In this document: piece after piece, positions 1 through 12,784 of the stretch
Layout: each line of letters begins with the position of its first letter
Numbering within the stretch: position 1 is the first letter of the stretch
Made by a program: the position numbers and the translations under genes
The notes under the pieces: generated by a model
The model's database searches: none
What the model saw: the letters and a program-made list of their open reading frames with translations, nothing else
What the model was told of the DNA's origin: nothing
Assembly: GCF_000237925.1 (NCBI RefSeq)
Contig: NC_031497.1
Span: 14,554,512 to 14,618,511, forward strand
Length of the DNA stretch: 64,000 bases
Origin: Schistosoma mansoni
Lineage: Eukaryota > Platyhelminthes > Trematoda > Strigeidida > Schistosomatidae
Direction of reading: 5' to 3'

Positions 1-3000
1 CAGTCATATGACTCTAGCCTAAATTCAAATCAGATTTTGATTAAGTTTTAGTGATTACCCTCTCTCAGATGATTTAATCCTCGCATCCCTTCCTAGTTAT
101 TTTGAGAAAAACGGGGATGAAAACACAGGAAAAAAGTAAAAACTGTTTGGAGGTAGTGTAGTGGACGAGAACATCAGTGACGGATGACCTTTGAACACAC
201 AATTGCAGAACGTATTAGTAAAATCTGAGAACTATACAGTAAATACTTCATTTGCGAAATGTCAAACAACCGTCTTAGACTTCATTGTTCTTTCGTTCCC
301 ACACCAATCATTTTCTGTTCTCGTTCTCTTTTCTTCGATCTTCTTAACCTGCCTTGAAGCATTACACTTTCGATGACACATACTACTTATATCTGTCAAC
401 ATCAGTAGCACACGCCTCAATAGAAACGTGCACAAACATACACTACAGTACATTCTATTAGTATAACTACCCGGCATACTATTAATAATTGTCATGGGAA
501 ATAATGATTAAATTGCCAATTTAGTGCACAGAAGTTTGCTGTCTTTTTAATCATTGTTTACATTCGTCTAACCAAGTGATCGATCCTTTCTATAGTTTAA
601 TTTATTTATTAATTCCTATCTAATGTAACTGTTCTTTCTTGCTGGTTAATTTTATCACGAGCCAAAACCAACCTAAGTGTTAGGGTGTAGAGTATTAATT
701 TCTCTATACTTGACTCCAATAAATAAATAATATCCCGTTAATTGAATGTTTAACGCAGGCTAAATCTCCTCGTTGAATTATGGGTTTACTCGAGATTATT
801 CAAAAGCCCGAACACCAGTCATAGAGATAGTTTATTGTTTAGGTTTGGTAAAATCCGCAAGCGTGCAGATACCAAGCACACAGAGAAAACGAGCGAGTAT
901 GTATGTGTCAGTAAGTGTTAAAAATCCATATATATTTATGAGTGTTAATGGATTGTGGATAAATTATTGATTACCTTCCCTTACAACCAATGAGAGAATA
1001 AATTAAAGGTTAATGTGCAGCCACGCGCTCAATCAGACTTGCACATAAATATACAAAGTGGATTGAATGTCTAAATTGCAGAGAGCAAACAAATAATACA
1101 ATAGTTGAATGGGCTTGCTACAGGGGATGTACAATCTGAAATTAAAACTTATAGGAAGTAAGCCAATTAGGTCGAAATTCTGCTGCAGTGAAGTATTCAG
1201 TTTGAACACTATTCATGTAATTCCAACATATTAAATATTCTGATCACTTTCTATTGATATATAATCAATAAACTTAATGTATTTCGATTGATTTTACTCG
1301 GTATACGTCAAAAAGCTTCATCTAGTGAACTGGCGTTTCTATTATGGTTAGTGGGGCAGCGAAAAGAAGAGGATAGAGGTAGTTTCATCCACGGCATTGA
1401 ATTCGGAGTCGTAAATAACCAGCACAGCGCACAAACACATAAAACATTAGAAACTCATAAAAATAATGGATCTCATGAGTCTCAGTTTAGAGCGTAAAAG
1501 CAATAAGCACTACAGACCTCAAGAGACTCATAGCGATTGTCGTACACTACGCAATTTCACGAACGAAAATAATAACAAACAATGAAACCCATATAGGTTT
1601 TGCCAGTGCTTGTCTGTAAGTATAATGAAAAGATGATGACCTTTTGAAAATTATCAATAAGACCACACATTTAGGAAGAGAATTATAATTCCAATCTACA
1701 TGGGTTTGTTTTATTCGAGAAGTCCGATCCCTTCTATGCTGTGCGCTTCTGGGAATATTTCTAGTATGTGATCAGACTTGATAAGGTTAGCAATTTTCCT
1801 GTTTTAGAGTAGTTTTTCTACAACTAATTAGCATTCACTAAAACAAAAGCTTTCGTGTCTATTTTCAGATGACTCCATAGATTCTAGTCATAACGTGCTA
1901 CCAATTAAAATAAGTGATTAGCACATTTGTGTTGGGTATGCATTGTTTCTTACATGTACCTATGCACACAACGAACTTTGTCTGACTGTGATAAATTAAT
2001 ACATCATTAAAGCCAATTATGCCAATACTAACCATCATATTTTAGTGGCCCTATATCTGACTCTAGTTTATTCGTGTGCTGATTTTTGCCAAAATATACC
2101 TGCCGCCAACCCTCGTATATTTTTATCGATTTAAATCGCGTCAGTGAATAATGGGGTGAAATAAGTCAAATACGAGAACGAAGTTTGAATACACATTTTT
2201 CATACATTCATTGATCTGAACAGACAATCAGGGAAACGAAGCGAAGTGACACACTGTGGAGAGGGCGAGTGAACGAACTCGATTTATATAATCGAACGAA
2301 AATAAGTTACAGGCACGTAATGAGCAGTGCGAGCAATTTACACACATATGATCACATAAAAATAGCCAGGGTTAGTAAGCAAATGATCAACAAAGCCAAA
2401 TGTGACTTGAGAAGAATTAATAAATTGGTCTGTCCAGAAGTTAGAATAGCCTAAGTGGGCATAGTACCAAGCACCACAACATAATAGTAATATCATCTAG
2501 TGTCAGATTCATGAAACCGCATCTAAATGCTTTAGGTAATTGTTTCTTTCGCTAAACACAACCAGAGATTTAAATATCGTTACTCATACGGTTATAATAT
2601 GAACACGTATTGCACATAAGACTACCGATTTTTTTAAAGTCCTTTGATAAATAGCAAGTTGTGAGTTGCCGTTCGGTTGCGCCAATTTCTATATTATTCA
2701 CTTACAAATACCAGAAGAATCCACCTGAAGTCATATTAAACCTGTTAACCTACTAGACATTGAATTAAAAGGATCTACATACACACTAGCGATAAAATTT
2801 CGACTTAAATATATCGTACCGTCTATAAGAATTAGGACTAAAGGCTGTAACTCGTCAGTCTTTATAAGCATATTTGCATCTTTTCTAGATATTGTCATTG
2901 TTGCAAGTTTTAGTAAAGTGGAATTATGACCAGCGATGGGATGTGATATACGTTTCGTTCCATTTGAGAGTTAAGTTTATTTAACTATCTCTACAATATT

Positions 3001-5180
3001 AGCCTAGTAGTACGTCGCTGAACCATGTGATTAAGCAACTTTTCGGCAGGATCCAACATTTTTGACATGATGTCTATTAGCTTTTAGTAAATAGTGTCAT
3101 ATTTTAAAAATGGCAGGTATAAGTGAGTCAGGTTTTGGAGACGTCTTGTCTTATACCACAGTATGTTCGCATATATTTACATAAAATACCTCAATGTGAA
3201 TGTACCCAAAAAAGCTAATAGGGGAAAAAAGTGAGACCATGATTTGTGAACGACCTTTGAGCAACACCAAAGTGACCTCGAAAGTGCCTACCTACTTACT
3301 AGGGCTAAATGAGGGTTATAAAGAAGTTTGAAGAATTTGGATTATGATTCACATTTGATGGTTAGGGTTAGGAATGAGATTTACGGGTTTTTTTTATCAC
3401 GAACTGACATCAGCCAATATGCCAAGACGCTATTTGGTCAAATGGGTGAGTGAATTTCGCACCAAAATCCAAAACCTGTTATCCTAAATCTGATTGATTC
3501 GTCCATAAATTATAGTCTCGTTAAAGACCTTTCTCCCGAATATCTACTTTGAGGGGAAATGTTTGGAAACTCACACGTTTATTCACAGTCTACTTCTCGT
3601 CTAAATTTACCTATTAATTAGTTTGAAGTTATAATAAATAACAAGGAAGAGAAAATAGTGTTAATCTAAGATGTCAACAAGAGGAACAGAGATACCTCAG
3701 CGGTATTTGCCTGTTTTGTCTACTCTACTCTCTCGACTCTAGACGTATTTTCCACTTGTCAGCTTAATTTGCCTCGATTTTGAACTCATTTCCGTATTTG
3801 CTGCCTTGTTTTCTCTCTGCTGCCATCTAGGTATTCTACAAGTATATCCTTTTCACCTTCAGGATTTCATATTAATACGTTTTGGAAGAATAACAACCGG
3901 GTTTATACAACTAAAACGCTTGTTGTAATATTCCTTAGATATATATACCAGTAAGATTGTTGTAAATTATATCAAGAATATTACAAAATATCTCGGTTGA
4001 TTGACTGTTATTAATCCTGGCAACTACAGAAATAAAACACAAAACCGAATGTATTTCGAAAGATAGAAATTACTCACTAAAATCGGTCACCTGTTACTCT
4101 ATCACTCTCACTTTTTATGTTTGTTCCGTAGCTGGTAGTAAAATCAGGAATTTATATTTCATCCCATGTGAAAGACACCAGCCGGATGTGTTAATATGTC
4201 ACTACTGATGTTCACCTATTGCTTAAAACCGGACGAGTTATCGCCCAGGTCTATATAGCCACTAACTCGTTTGACGAGTGTAAATTTATATCCAAGATCT
4301 ACAATTTTTCTAGCTAACGAGTACAAACTAGTACGAAATCTAATTTCTTGTATTCACTACTGAAATCCAGATATATTAAGACTGGTAACTGCATCTTAAT
4401 ACTAAGACAATGCGCTCAGGATGAAAATATACCAACAAAGACTGATCAATTCTAGCCTTTAATGTCAATAACGAGAAGGTCTAAAACTTTACATATCACT
4501 CCAATTATTTATAAATATCCATTTCGATCCATCTAAAATTTACAATTTTGCCTTTTAAACACGTTAGTATCAAAATTTTATTAGCTCGTGTTATAAACGT
4601 AGGATACTAGTTATAACGCTAGGGTTTCTTGTTATAATAGTCCTTTCACTTTTTACAGGTATGTGGGACGTTAATTTACCTTGGACGAATATTTACACTA
4701 GATTCCCACTCAGTGTCTATTCTACAGGACTTCAACACAACTCAGATCAAGAACACGAGATTAACCTGACTAGAACGTCAATATATTTCCAAACCAAAAT
4801 CCGACACAATACAACAACAAGAACAATCAATCGGTAATAATCCGGATAGGGGAATGTATAACACATATAACACCTGTCACACTACCTACATGATTGACTC
4901 AGCAAAACAACCAATCATTATCATTCTCGCCCACACATCAGCTCGTAACACAGGAGAAAACAAGGAACTACAATGAATTTATCGTATTTTACAAATATTG
5001 ATAGATTATAATATAACAAATGTGAAATAATCCAAGGATATGCAGATAATTTATTAAAAATATCTCCCTTAAAACTGACAGTTATCTAACGGGCTTACAT
5101 ATATGTCAGAGTATATGAATGGGCAGTGAATACATTTACTGTCATGACTATATATTCATTTATCCAGCTTGAACTATGAA
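1..5180. other. AT-rich intergenic stretch, no gene seen
   Basis: I see no convincing coding exon on either strand here. The open frames are short, lack recognisable motifs and do not chain through splice sites. A short telomere-like run, ggttagggttagg, lies near 3360-3372 and is too small to mean anything alone. Old, unrecognised repeats may be present. Confidence 0.6.
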
Positions 5181-5184
5181 ATAA

Positions 5185-5545
5185 AGCTGTGAAGGGCTGG
5201 CTACTGTTGGTTCTTCACACTCCCTAGCTGGGGTCCGAGAGATGGTGCAACACAGTGGCTAGAGACGTTATCAGATATCGCTCAGAATAGAAGCCAGTGG
5301 CGATCCTGCGGATGTAACACGCTTAACTGGAAGCATCCTTCTGGCTGTACGTTTCCGTTAACTCCACTATTATTCTTATTGTTATACTAACATACACTAA
5401 ACTGTGGTTGTTATTGTTTCTTTCTTCTTGCACTCACCTTACCTTTTTTTTCTCTTCTCATTCCCATTGCTTTGTGTGGCGTATATATATCTGGTCCCTC
5501 TTATAGCAATATTAACGTTTTCAAATAAAAAGTAAAACACTTGAC
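5185..5545 (+). mobile_element. 3' end fragment of RTE-like LINE (family B)
   Basis: This matches the last part of the family B LINE seen complete at 56150-59786. It includes the C-terminal coding stretch (gggtccgagagatggtgcaa) and a diverged tail with the gtgtggcg motif that ends in an A-rich run. The reading frame is not usable and the copy is 5'-truncated, as expected for target-primed insertion. It abuts an oppositely oriented family A piece starting near 5580. Confidence 0.75.
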
Positions 5546-5579
5546 TTTTTAATTTCGGCTTCTTTTATTAGTCTGAAGA

Positions 5580-7375
5580 GTTGCCAGGTGTTGCCTACAG
5601 CCGCTGCCTTTTCATTTCTTTTGCTTTCATTGCCCAGCACTGCTCACGATCGTTCCTTAGGCTTTTGGTTAACCTAGATCTGATTTGCTTCCGCTCTTTA
5701 TCGTGTTCAGAGCCTGATAGGATGAGTTTACGAGAATCCATCAGTGAAATAGACTCAGAAGAAATCCATTGGTTTTTTGTAACCCTTTGGTTTAAATTAC
5801 TAATAGATGTTACTGCTGTTTCCACAGCTGTTCGTATATCTTTCTAAGCAACATCTGGGTCAGTCTTGTTTACAGAACTGCCTAGATGTGAACTCAGTTG
5901 TTCCTGGAACTCACCTTTGGCTTTCTCGTCCTCCAGTTCAATCCTAATGGGTCTTCTTGATGTAGTTGTTCTGCGTCCAGTGAGACGCAAACAAATACGT
6001 GCTCGTATTAAAGCGTGATCAGAGTCTAAACATGTGTTCCAGTACGAGCGACAATCTTCTATTGAGCCTCTTCAACGATGACTGATGGCAATATGGTCTA
6101 TTTGAGTCCATCGTTGGTTTGGTGAAGGCGGTCGCCATGTTAGGCGATGTCTCTCCTTATGTTTAAAGTTAGTGTTTGCTAAAAATAAACGATTGTCTGA
6201 GCATAGTTGCAACAGACGATCACCATTATCGATTCGTTGAGCCGGAATACTAAAATACCTACCCAAATGTCTTTCTCTTTGATTTAAGCTGCCTAATTGG
6301 GCATTAAAGTCACCCGCTACGACTACTATGTCTGAGCGCTTAGCTTTTTGAAGCTCAGGGATCTTTCTGTAAAGGTCATCTTTCACTTCATCCGGGCTGC
6401 AGTCAGTGGGAGAGTAGGCAGAAACGGCGAAAAGGCAACGTGTGTCTCTATCCTTCCGTGTTCTTATGGAGCCATTTGGTCGAACAGCACATAGGCGACT
6501 GTTAACGACGACCCATTCTAGTAGTGCTTGTTCTGCCCTCGTACTAGGTGCTATGCCTACACCTGCAAGTCCATGAGAACTAGCCATAGGGTCGCCAGAT
6601 ACACGGAGGGTGTATCTCGTCGGCTTAGGGTACGTACGTTGAAGGCTACAATGTGTAGTCTGGAGCGAGGTTTTAGTAGACCTGGGACAGTGTTTCGCGC
6701 ACTAGAATCGTTGGCCATGGTGACACTTGAGGAGGAAACTGAAAGAGGAAGTTTAGTGTTGAAAGTTGAGGTAGAAGGAATAGTGGGAAGTGAAGAAGGA
6801 GATTGATTATGAATACGGTGATCGTGGGTGCTGTTAAAGGTATGAGGGCCGTTATAACATCCCGGTTGCTTACACTGTGGAAGACTTCTTCTAGAGGTAC
6901 CTGAAAAAGGAATTGGATTAGAAGTAATCTTAATTACCAGAAAGCGTGACCACAGTGCCCAAGGGAAAACTGCTTGAAGCCGGTCACACATGACATTTTT
7001 GTGTTGGCTCCGTACTTGTTGGGACCTTACCGCCGGAGACGGATATCCGTGGGATAAGGCGAGATGTGTATTTTTTAGGTTGACCTTTTCTAACCCCACC
7101 CCTCCTTGTGGGAAGGCAGCATCGCTGTTATGCTGGTTGTCTGAAGGAAACACCTTACTGCCATCACACCTCTGTACAGTCGGCAGTGCGACTTCGCCTT
7201 CGGACCTTGGGATTGCTGCTTTTAGTCTTACCGCTCTTCAACCGACCTGTCTGGCGTGGTAGGACCTTGAGGAACGATTGTTCCAACCAGTATAGCTCGA
7301 TTGGTTCACCACGATAGGCAAGCCCGACCACCACGTCAAGGTAGCAGCAACGGTCGTACTTTGAAAAAATAATTG
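5580..7375 (-). mobile_element. 5' half of RTE-like LINE (family A) with endonuclease
   Basis: Read on the minus strand, this holds a 5' untranslated region (about 7375-6900), an apurinic-type endonuclease domain and part of the linker before the reverse transcriptase. No reverse transcriptase follows; the copy stops at about 5580, next to an unrelated-orientation LINE tail. The linker (5595-5825) resembles the fragment at 31540-31730. It is a truncated, non-mobile remnant. Confidence 0.75.
6072..6587 (-). pseudogene. LINE endonuclease domain fragment
   Basis: This 171-residue open frame matches the exonuclease-endonuclease-phosphatase (APE-like) nuclease of RTE LINEs, which nicks target DNA so that reverse transcription can start. 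Visible landmarks are SAYSPTDCSPDE, the catalytic VVAGDFNAQLG block and WTQIDHIAISHR near the C-terminus. It aligns throughout with the intact-looking endonuclease at 56759-57838. The N-terminal residues are in a different frame (continuing near 6557-7153), so the domain is broken by a frameshift. It is probably inert. Confidence 0.75.
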
Positions 7376-7858
7376 CCTGTTTCAGATTTTCTCGGATAAG
7401 CGTAGTCTATAGTTTGACCACAAAAACCTTTGTATGCTGTTAAGTTTTCAGGACATCAGCTTAGAATATGAGAATTTCAATTCTTACATTGTATTAATTT
7501 ATGTATTTGAAAAAAAGTACCATGACAAAGTGAATTACAAAGAGAAACTGTTGTGAAAATAAGTGTTTTACTTGAAAACTCTAATCAGTAATTAGAAGCT
7601 ATTTATATTCGTTTATGATTCAAAGTAGCTTTATTATTCAGCTGAACTTCCGTAGCAATAAAATTTCTTCACTTTTCATGGTACTCCATAAAGAAACAAC
7701 ATAAAATTAATCGTGCTTTTTTTAATTTCTCTTTAACTAATACTGTACAATAACTTTATACAACCATATTAATAAGTAAATAAACATGATATTGACTTAT
7801 CTGTAAATTTCTAAATATACAGAAGTAGTCAAAAACAAAGTGATTTTTTTACATTGGT

Positions 7859-8698
7859 TCAAGTCCCCGATTGGTGACTGTTTTTAGATTCGGTATTTCG
7901 TCGCCGTTCCGATTGTTCAAATTGTAATTCCTCATCAATACGTTCTTTTGCTCGAAATACCTAAATACGAGTAACAGAATATTAAAAATACAGAACTAGT
8001 CAGATATTGAATTGATAAGAGCATAGTTTTCAATACCTAGTGTCTCAGACAAAGCTAGACAAAAATTATCTATACAATAATTCTATTAACCAAATTATTC
8101 AAGATCATGAGCTAACGAATACCAAGTGTCTACAAAAATGTCTTTCATTTTTATTAGGCGACTTTCTGAAATGTTCAGTTGCCTACAACCACAATGGTGA
8201 TTTATAACTTTTGGATCAAACTAAGTACACATATAAATATGCTTCGGCTCCATGATATTTATATTTGCTTAAAACCATAATGGGAAGTAGGCATTTAAGA
8301 GTTGGTATGTCATAGAAATTTTTGTCCATCATCGTTTAATAAGCTAACAAAATAGACGTTTGGATTAAAAATTGATTGTAAAATGTACCAATGAATACCT
8401 TAGATTGTAAGTAAAATGATCCACCTTTATCTTTACTGTTGGAGGAAAAGAGGTGTTCATAGTGTTTATTTAAAGTACTTATATCGTGAATATCTTTGAC
8501 ATTCAATATTTGTTTTGCTTCCTCTAGTGAGATCCCAGCGTTTTGGACATAAGTATTTTGTTCAGGACCACCAGACCCATTGTTTTGACGGGCATTAGCA
8601 ACTCTTTGACTTGAAGCGTATTCTTCTTTGACAGCTTGGGCAAATGCACGGCCCAGAACTCGAGCACCAGATAGAATCAACTGGACCAAATACTTCGC
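7859..8698 (-). CDS. PAM16: Mitochondrial import motor subunit TIM16 (PAM16/Magmas)
   Basis: The exons are 8698-8399 and 7960-7859 (minus strand), joined by a 438-nt GT-AG intron in phase 0. Together they encode about 133 residues, close to the usual 125. TIM16 pairs with the J-protein TIM14 at the inner-membrane translocase TIM23 and restrains Hsp70-driven import. Seen here are the conserved N-terminus [20 protein letters not shown], the J-like domain [20 protein letters not shown] and [10 protein letters not shown], then [10 protein letters not shown] and a polar tail ending SGT-stop. The first visible exon begins at the second codon of the family's MAKYL start, directly after an acceptor AG. 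The ATG must therefore come from an unseen upstream exon or from the spliced leader. The family call is very secure. Confidence 0.93.
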
Positions 8699-8724
8699 CT
8701 AAGTGTAACCAAAACAAAGTAACA
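8699..8724 (-). promoter_or_regulatory. Splice acceptor, candidate spliced-leader trans-splice site of TIM16
   Basis: On the minus strand a T-rich tract, ttactttgttttggtt, is followed by acacttag and then GCG AAG TAT, codons 2-4 of TIM16. The schistosome spliced leader is known to end in AUG, so joining it here would supply an in-frame initiator. An ordinary cis intron from an upstream exon carrying only the ATG is the alternative; I could not find such an exon. Confidence 0.55.
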
Positions 8725-9484
8725 TGATGGAATAAACGGTTATGAAACTGAAATACCTAAAACTTCTACTATAATGGGGGAAACAAATTTTTGGAACATT
8801 ACGCAGGAAAATGCTATTAATCAATCGGTCACTAGTCTATTTTACTGAACATATTATTGACAAGAGGTCGCTCTTTTAGAAAGCTGAACTATGAGAACGA
8901 GTAAATTACAAGACCATCAATGGCGCACCCAAAATTATTAGATGTTGCTGCGACGAGGGATCGATCTATTGCACAGCCAACTGCAAGACTGTTCATAGAC
9001 AGGCCTATAAAGAAGTTCTGCACACATGGTAGATTTCATCTCGACTTTTCTAGTGACCAAAACTGGACAACTGGTTCAGAAAAGTAATTCCGAATGCCTT
9101 TGAACGAGGAATTACTAACGTTTATGGATATTCTTAATAGAATACACATAATTTGGAATATTCACCGCTATTTGTAAATTTGGATTTATATTATTTTGTT
9201 GTCTCATTGATGGAATTCGTGCTCTTATGTGAAGACATAGACAAATGAAAAAACTGACGATTTACTAGTTTCCATAGTCCATTCTGTTAAACGCTTTCGC
9301 TCACTTCAGATTTAATTTACTGTCAGCTAATGTTTCCAAAAATGAATGCATTACAAAACTGTTTTCCTATTCACAAACATTCTGTTAATAGTTGTTCGCT
9401 TTGCTTGTCCCATCTGCATTACTTTTAATATTAAGAGCTATAGGCCACGGGCAAAAATTTAGGTACTACTTAAGTAGGCTATTT

Positions 9485-9990
9485 TATTAATAAACATTGA
9501 TGTAAGGATGCACCGAATAGATATGCTCCACACATCATCATTCAATTTGTGTGAAGGTTGAGATACTGCTTCGGAGCCCAAACCGAAGCAGGTAGTTTCC
9601 TAATGGGGTCACACCCTGAACCTTCGACCTAAAGGTCTAATCCGAAAGGCGGTGGAGCAACTTTAGAAGATACAATCCCATGGTAACCGGTGACAAACAG
9701 TAGGTTCATACGCAATTTCCTGCCTTAGGATCTTGGAGTTCATGTAAACCACTGATTTGTCACAAGGATTTTTCAACTCCCCCAGGTGGATCCTCTGTAT
9801 CCGTCAACCGGTTTAAAGCCCTGGACATTCGCTTTTCGTCCTCTTGATTTCGCAAACACCCTCACCACGAGAAGTCAAAGAGTAGGACTTCCCAAGGAGT
9901 GGCTGTACAGGGCGTCGCCATGTGAGATCATTTTGAGAGAGGAAGTGGACACTCCCTACTCTCGGCCGTACTAGATTATTCTGTGGAAAA
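9485..9990 (-). repeat. Diverged copy of the ~500-bp short repeat
   Basis: This is the reverse-oriented, older copy of the short interspersed repeat found nearly intact at 23510-24022 and 27598-28110. Shared landmarks are gacctaaaggtctaatcc, the caccggttaccatggg block and the tail with caccaaatatatatgc-like sequence. Many substitutions and small indels separate it from the younger copies. It has no coding capacity. Confidence 0.75.
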
Positions 9991-10549
9991 GTGGGCTACA
10001 GAGTATTGAAGATATTTTAACAGTCAAATAGATAAAAATAGTAGATGTCCTTCTATTTCGTAAGAACTTACACTCAAGTCTGGACGAATAGTTCCACAGT
10101 AGCTGAGGATGGACTGATGGCAGAGAATTGTAATTGTCGAAGTCTTAGAGACTGAAACAGAAAATAAGTGTAACGTTCCGTTCAACAACCTGGTTAGCGC
10201 CTTCTCATGAAAATAAGCATCACGACTATGTTGACACAATTTGAACCATTAGCAAACAATGTCAACGAAACTGACACTGAATCCTGTTGCGAAATACGAA
10301 ACATTTCTAGACGACCGTGACTTTTACTCACGGTCTAAGGCTTAATTTCAAATATTTTAGTATGTCGATAAATGCATGCGGTACGGAGTCGCTAAAGAAA
10401 AGAACAGTCATCAAGGCTTACTTAACAAGCTGAGTTTATTGATATGCATAATGCCCAAAACGTTAGATGACTGGAAATGAACCATTCCTAGTCAATAAGA
10501 AGTGAGCCACTGGAAAACAGGATGCTACTAAACTTTATTTTTATATTTA

Positions 10550-10720
10550 TTTGTTTGAACACTTAAACATTGGTGCAAAGAGATACCAAATACATATGCG
10601 CCACACAATAAAAATTGAGGCCAGTAGCAGTTATCATAGACTTGTGTGAGGGCTGTAATACTGCCCGGGTGCCAAGACTGAAGCTACTAAGCTGGTGTAC
10701 ATCCTACATCCCTGCTGAGC
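10550..10720 (-). repeat. 3' tail of the short repeat/LINE family B
   Basis: The stretch tttgaacacttaaacattgg, a degenerate caccaaatacatatgcgcc and gtgtgagggctg...actgcccggg match the 3' part of the short repeat in reverse orientation. Only the last third of the repeat is present. Confidence 0.6.
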
Positions 10721-10988
10721 ATAAATACAATACAGAATCAGTTTTGTGTATCTCATTGACACATAGATGATCAATAACAAGAAAATTAGAGCGGAGTTTA
10801 CAATTTTTGTAATTGTAGAGTACTTTACAAATTAGGGAGGTTCCGCAGTCACTACAAATGATACTGAGTTCATGAATGTAATAAAATTATAATTCCTAAC
10901 GCTATAGCATTGATTTTTAGCATCAATCAGGACAGTACATCTTGGTTCACGACAAGGAGAAAAAGCAAGTTCTTGTCATCCCTAGCAA

Positions 10989-12061
10989 ATGGCTGCTGAA
11001 AAACGAAATTTTGTCTACAGGAATGATGTGACTGTAACCGATATTTTTGATAGTATCGACTACGATAATCGATTCTTCCTGCGAGCGTGCACTCTATTAC
11101 ATTATTGCGGTAAGTTGTCATCACTTTGAAGTCATTGTTATTAGATGACTACCATACTAGGTGATGAACCGAAAGTATCTTTTATTACAGTATTCCGTTA
11201 CAAAAGCACAAATGCATCTGAGGATAACAAGCTGCCGTGTGGAGCGAAGAAGTCGAAGAGGTAAATTGATAAACGTACGCAATTCACTTATTATTAGGGC
11301 TGTCTAAAGCAAAACGAACGACTACTCGTGTACCTCTGAAGAACTAGAGGTTGCTGAAATGGAAGCTGTGTGCGTCACAGTCGACTTTCCAGTTGTCAAC
11401 ATTTTGATTGTGAACTTCTCACCTATAGCGAAGTAAGTACCTATCGAATACATGCTCATAAAACAGTTAATTGTAAACAGAAGTTTTCTCACCAACGCTT
11501 CCATCTACTTCAAAGGAAGTTAGTAAACCGTAAGTTGTAGTAAATGTAAACACGATACCGATAGGTTGCACAATGACCATAGCAAAATGATACTGAAAGG
11601 AACCAGTGATCTGTCGAACAAGATTGACAAAATTTACTGCTTTCGTCAAAACTTCATCCATGGGTGTGAAGGACAGGTATATCGACAGCATAGACACTAC
11701 GAGTTTCGCATTCTCATAAGAAACACCTGAGGAAATGCGTACTCTTGAAGCTGCTTCGGAGGAGCTCAAGTTTCGTGATCAGTTCATAAGTTGTGACAGG
11801 TGTTTATAAAATTTCAGGTGGCCAAATTCCCGAGATCGTATGTGATGATCTTCGGAAATCAATCAAAGCATATCTAGCTTACGTGTTGATGCCGGAACTG
11901 ACAATTACTTATCCTTTACGTGGGACTAGAAGTAAAATAAGTACCAGTAATTATAGATTGTACAGGACGATTCAAAGTAAGTTCACATCACAGCCTTAAT
12001 ATATTTGTAGATGTTCTGCGTTCACGGTTCCGAAATGCAACCTGTCCAGAAAAAAAAGTAA
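10989..12061 (+). CDS. Unrecognised protein from a multi-exon gene with very short introns
   Basis: A frame-consistent model uses exons 10989-11109, 11191-11260, 11310-11432, 11481-11518, 11600-11676, 11732-11789, 11818-11931, 11957-11976 and 12011-12061: 672 nt, 223 residues plus stop. The start is MAAEKRNFVYRNDVTV; later stretches include FFLRACTLLHYC, FPVVNILIVNFSPIAK, TLEAASEELKFRDQF and AYVLMPELTITYP. Introns are 81, 49, 48, 81, 55, 28, 25 and 34 nt. Several donors are strong (gtaagttg, gtaagtac, gtaagttc). The fourth intron is the weak point: stronger sites at 11530 and 11564 exist but break the frame with exon 3. A further 30-nt intron at 12058-12087 could extend the C-terminus. I recognise no domain, signal peptide or clear membrane span. 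It may instead be a decaying gene, and chance chaining of GT-AG pairs cannot be excluded. Confidence 0.45.
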
Positions 12062-12784
12062 CACTAGCCATGGATGTTGCAAGCTAGATTCTCTTACACG
12101 ATGCAAGAGATAAAGTAAATAAGAGTGGATGGAGATCCAAAGAAAAGGTGAGCTGAATGCACTTTAGATCTGTGATTAAATACCGTTTTGTTTTTAGATT
12201 AGTATCTGAGAAAAATTTATACTGAAATAATTATTTATTGTCCATCTTATTTTCAACTGGCTTCGCAAATGTTAACAGATCTAACTTTTTTATTCAGAAC
12301 ACATAGTTATACCGTTGGTACGTAATCAACCTTTGACATGGCACTATGGATCCATACGTTGGATTATTGTTATGACATTTGTTTGTTTAATAATAGCCAT
12401 TTGGTTGTTTTGAGACTGCGTTTGTAGTGCTGAAGAGTAAATTTCTTTTTGTAGAACACTGTGAATGAAAGTTCAACATCAACATAATGTACTTATCCAA
12501 AACACATGACTAATTGTTAAGAATTTGAGGAAGCAATGTATTAATGGGTAGTTTATACTTTATTAAACTTCAATAAACATTTTTCATTTGTAACGCACCG
12601 GTATTTTGATTACGGAAATATTGATTTATCGCGACAGAGCAGTTTTTTTACCGATTATGGTTAAATTGTTTTGATACTGCGTTCACTGTGCGAAGTAAAC
12701 AGGAAAAGTGGAATAGATAACCAGAAACTTTTAGGTACTTATTATTAAGTCGACAGACTTTCCTGTGGCATCGATAATTTTACT
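12062..12784. other. Intergenic, nothing recognised
   Basis: AT-rich sequence between the micro-intron gene and a LINE fragment. No coding exon, RNA gene or clear repeat is visible. Confidence 0.5.

Noticed and set aside
3360-3372. Telomere-like ggttagggttagg
   Set aside because: Two units only; expected by chance or from decayed repeats.
11467-11769. 100-residue open frame on the minus strand
   Set aside because: It lies antisense to the small exons of the 10989 gene and has no motif or splice context; best read as a shadow.
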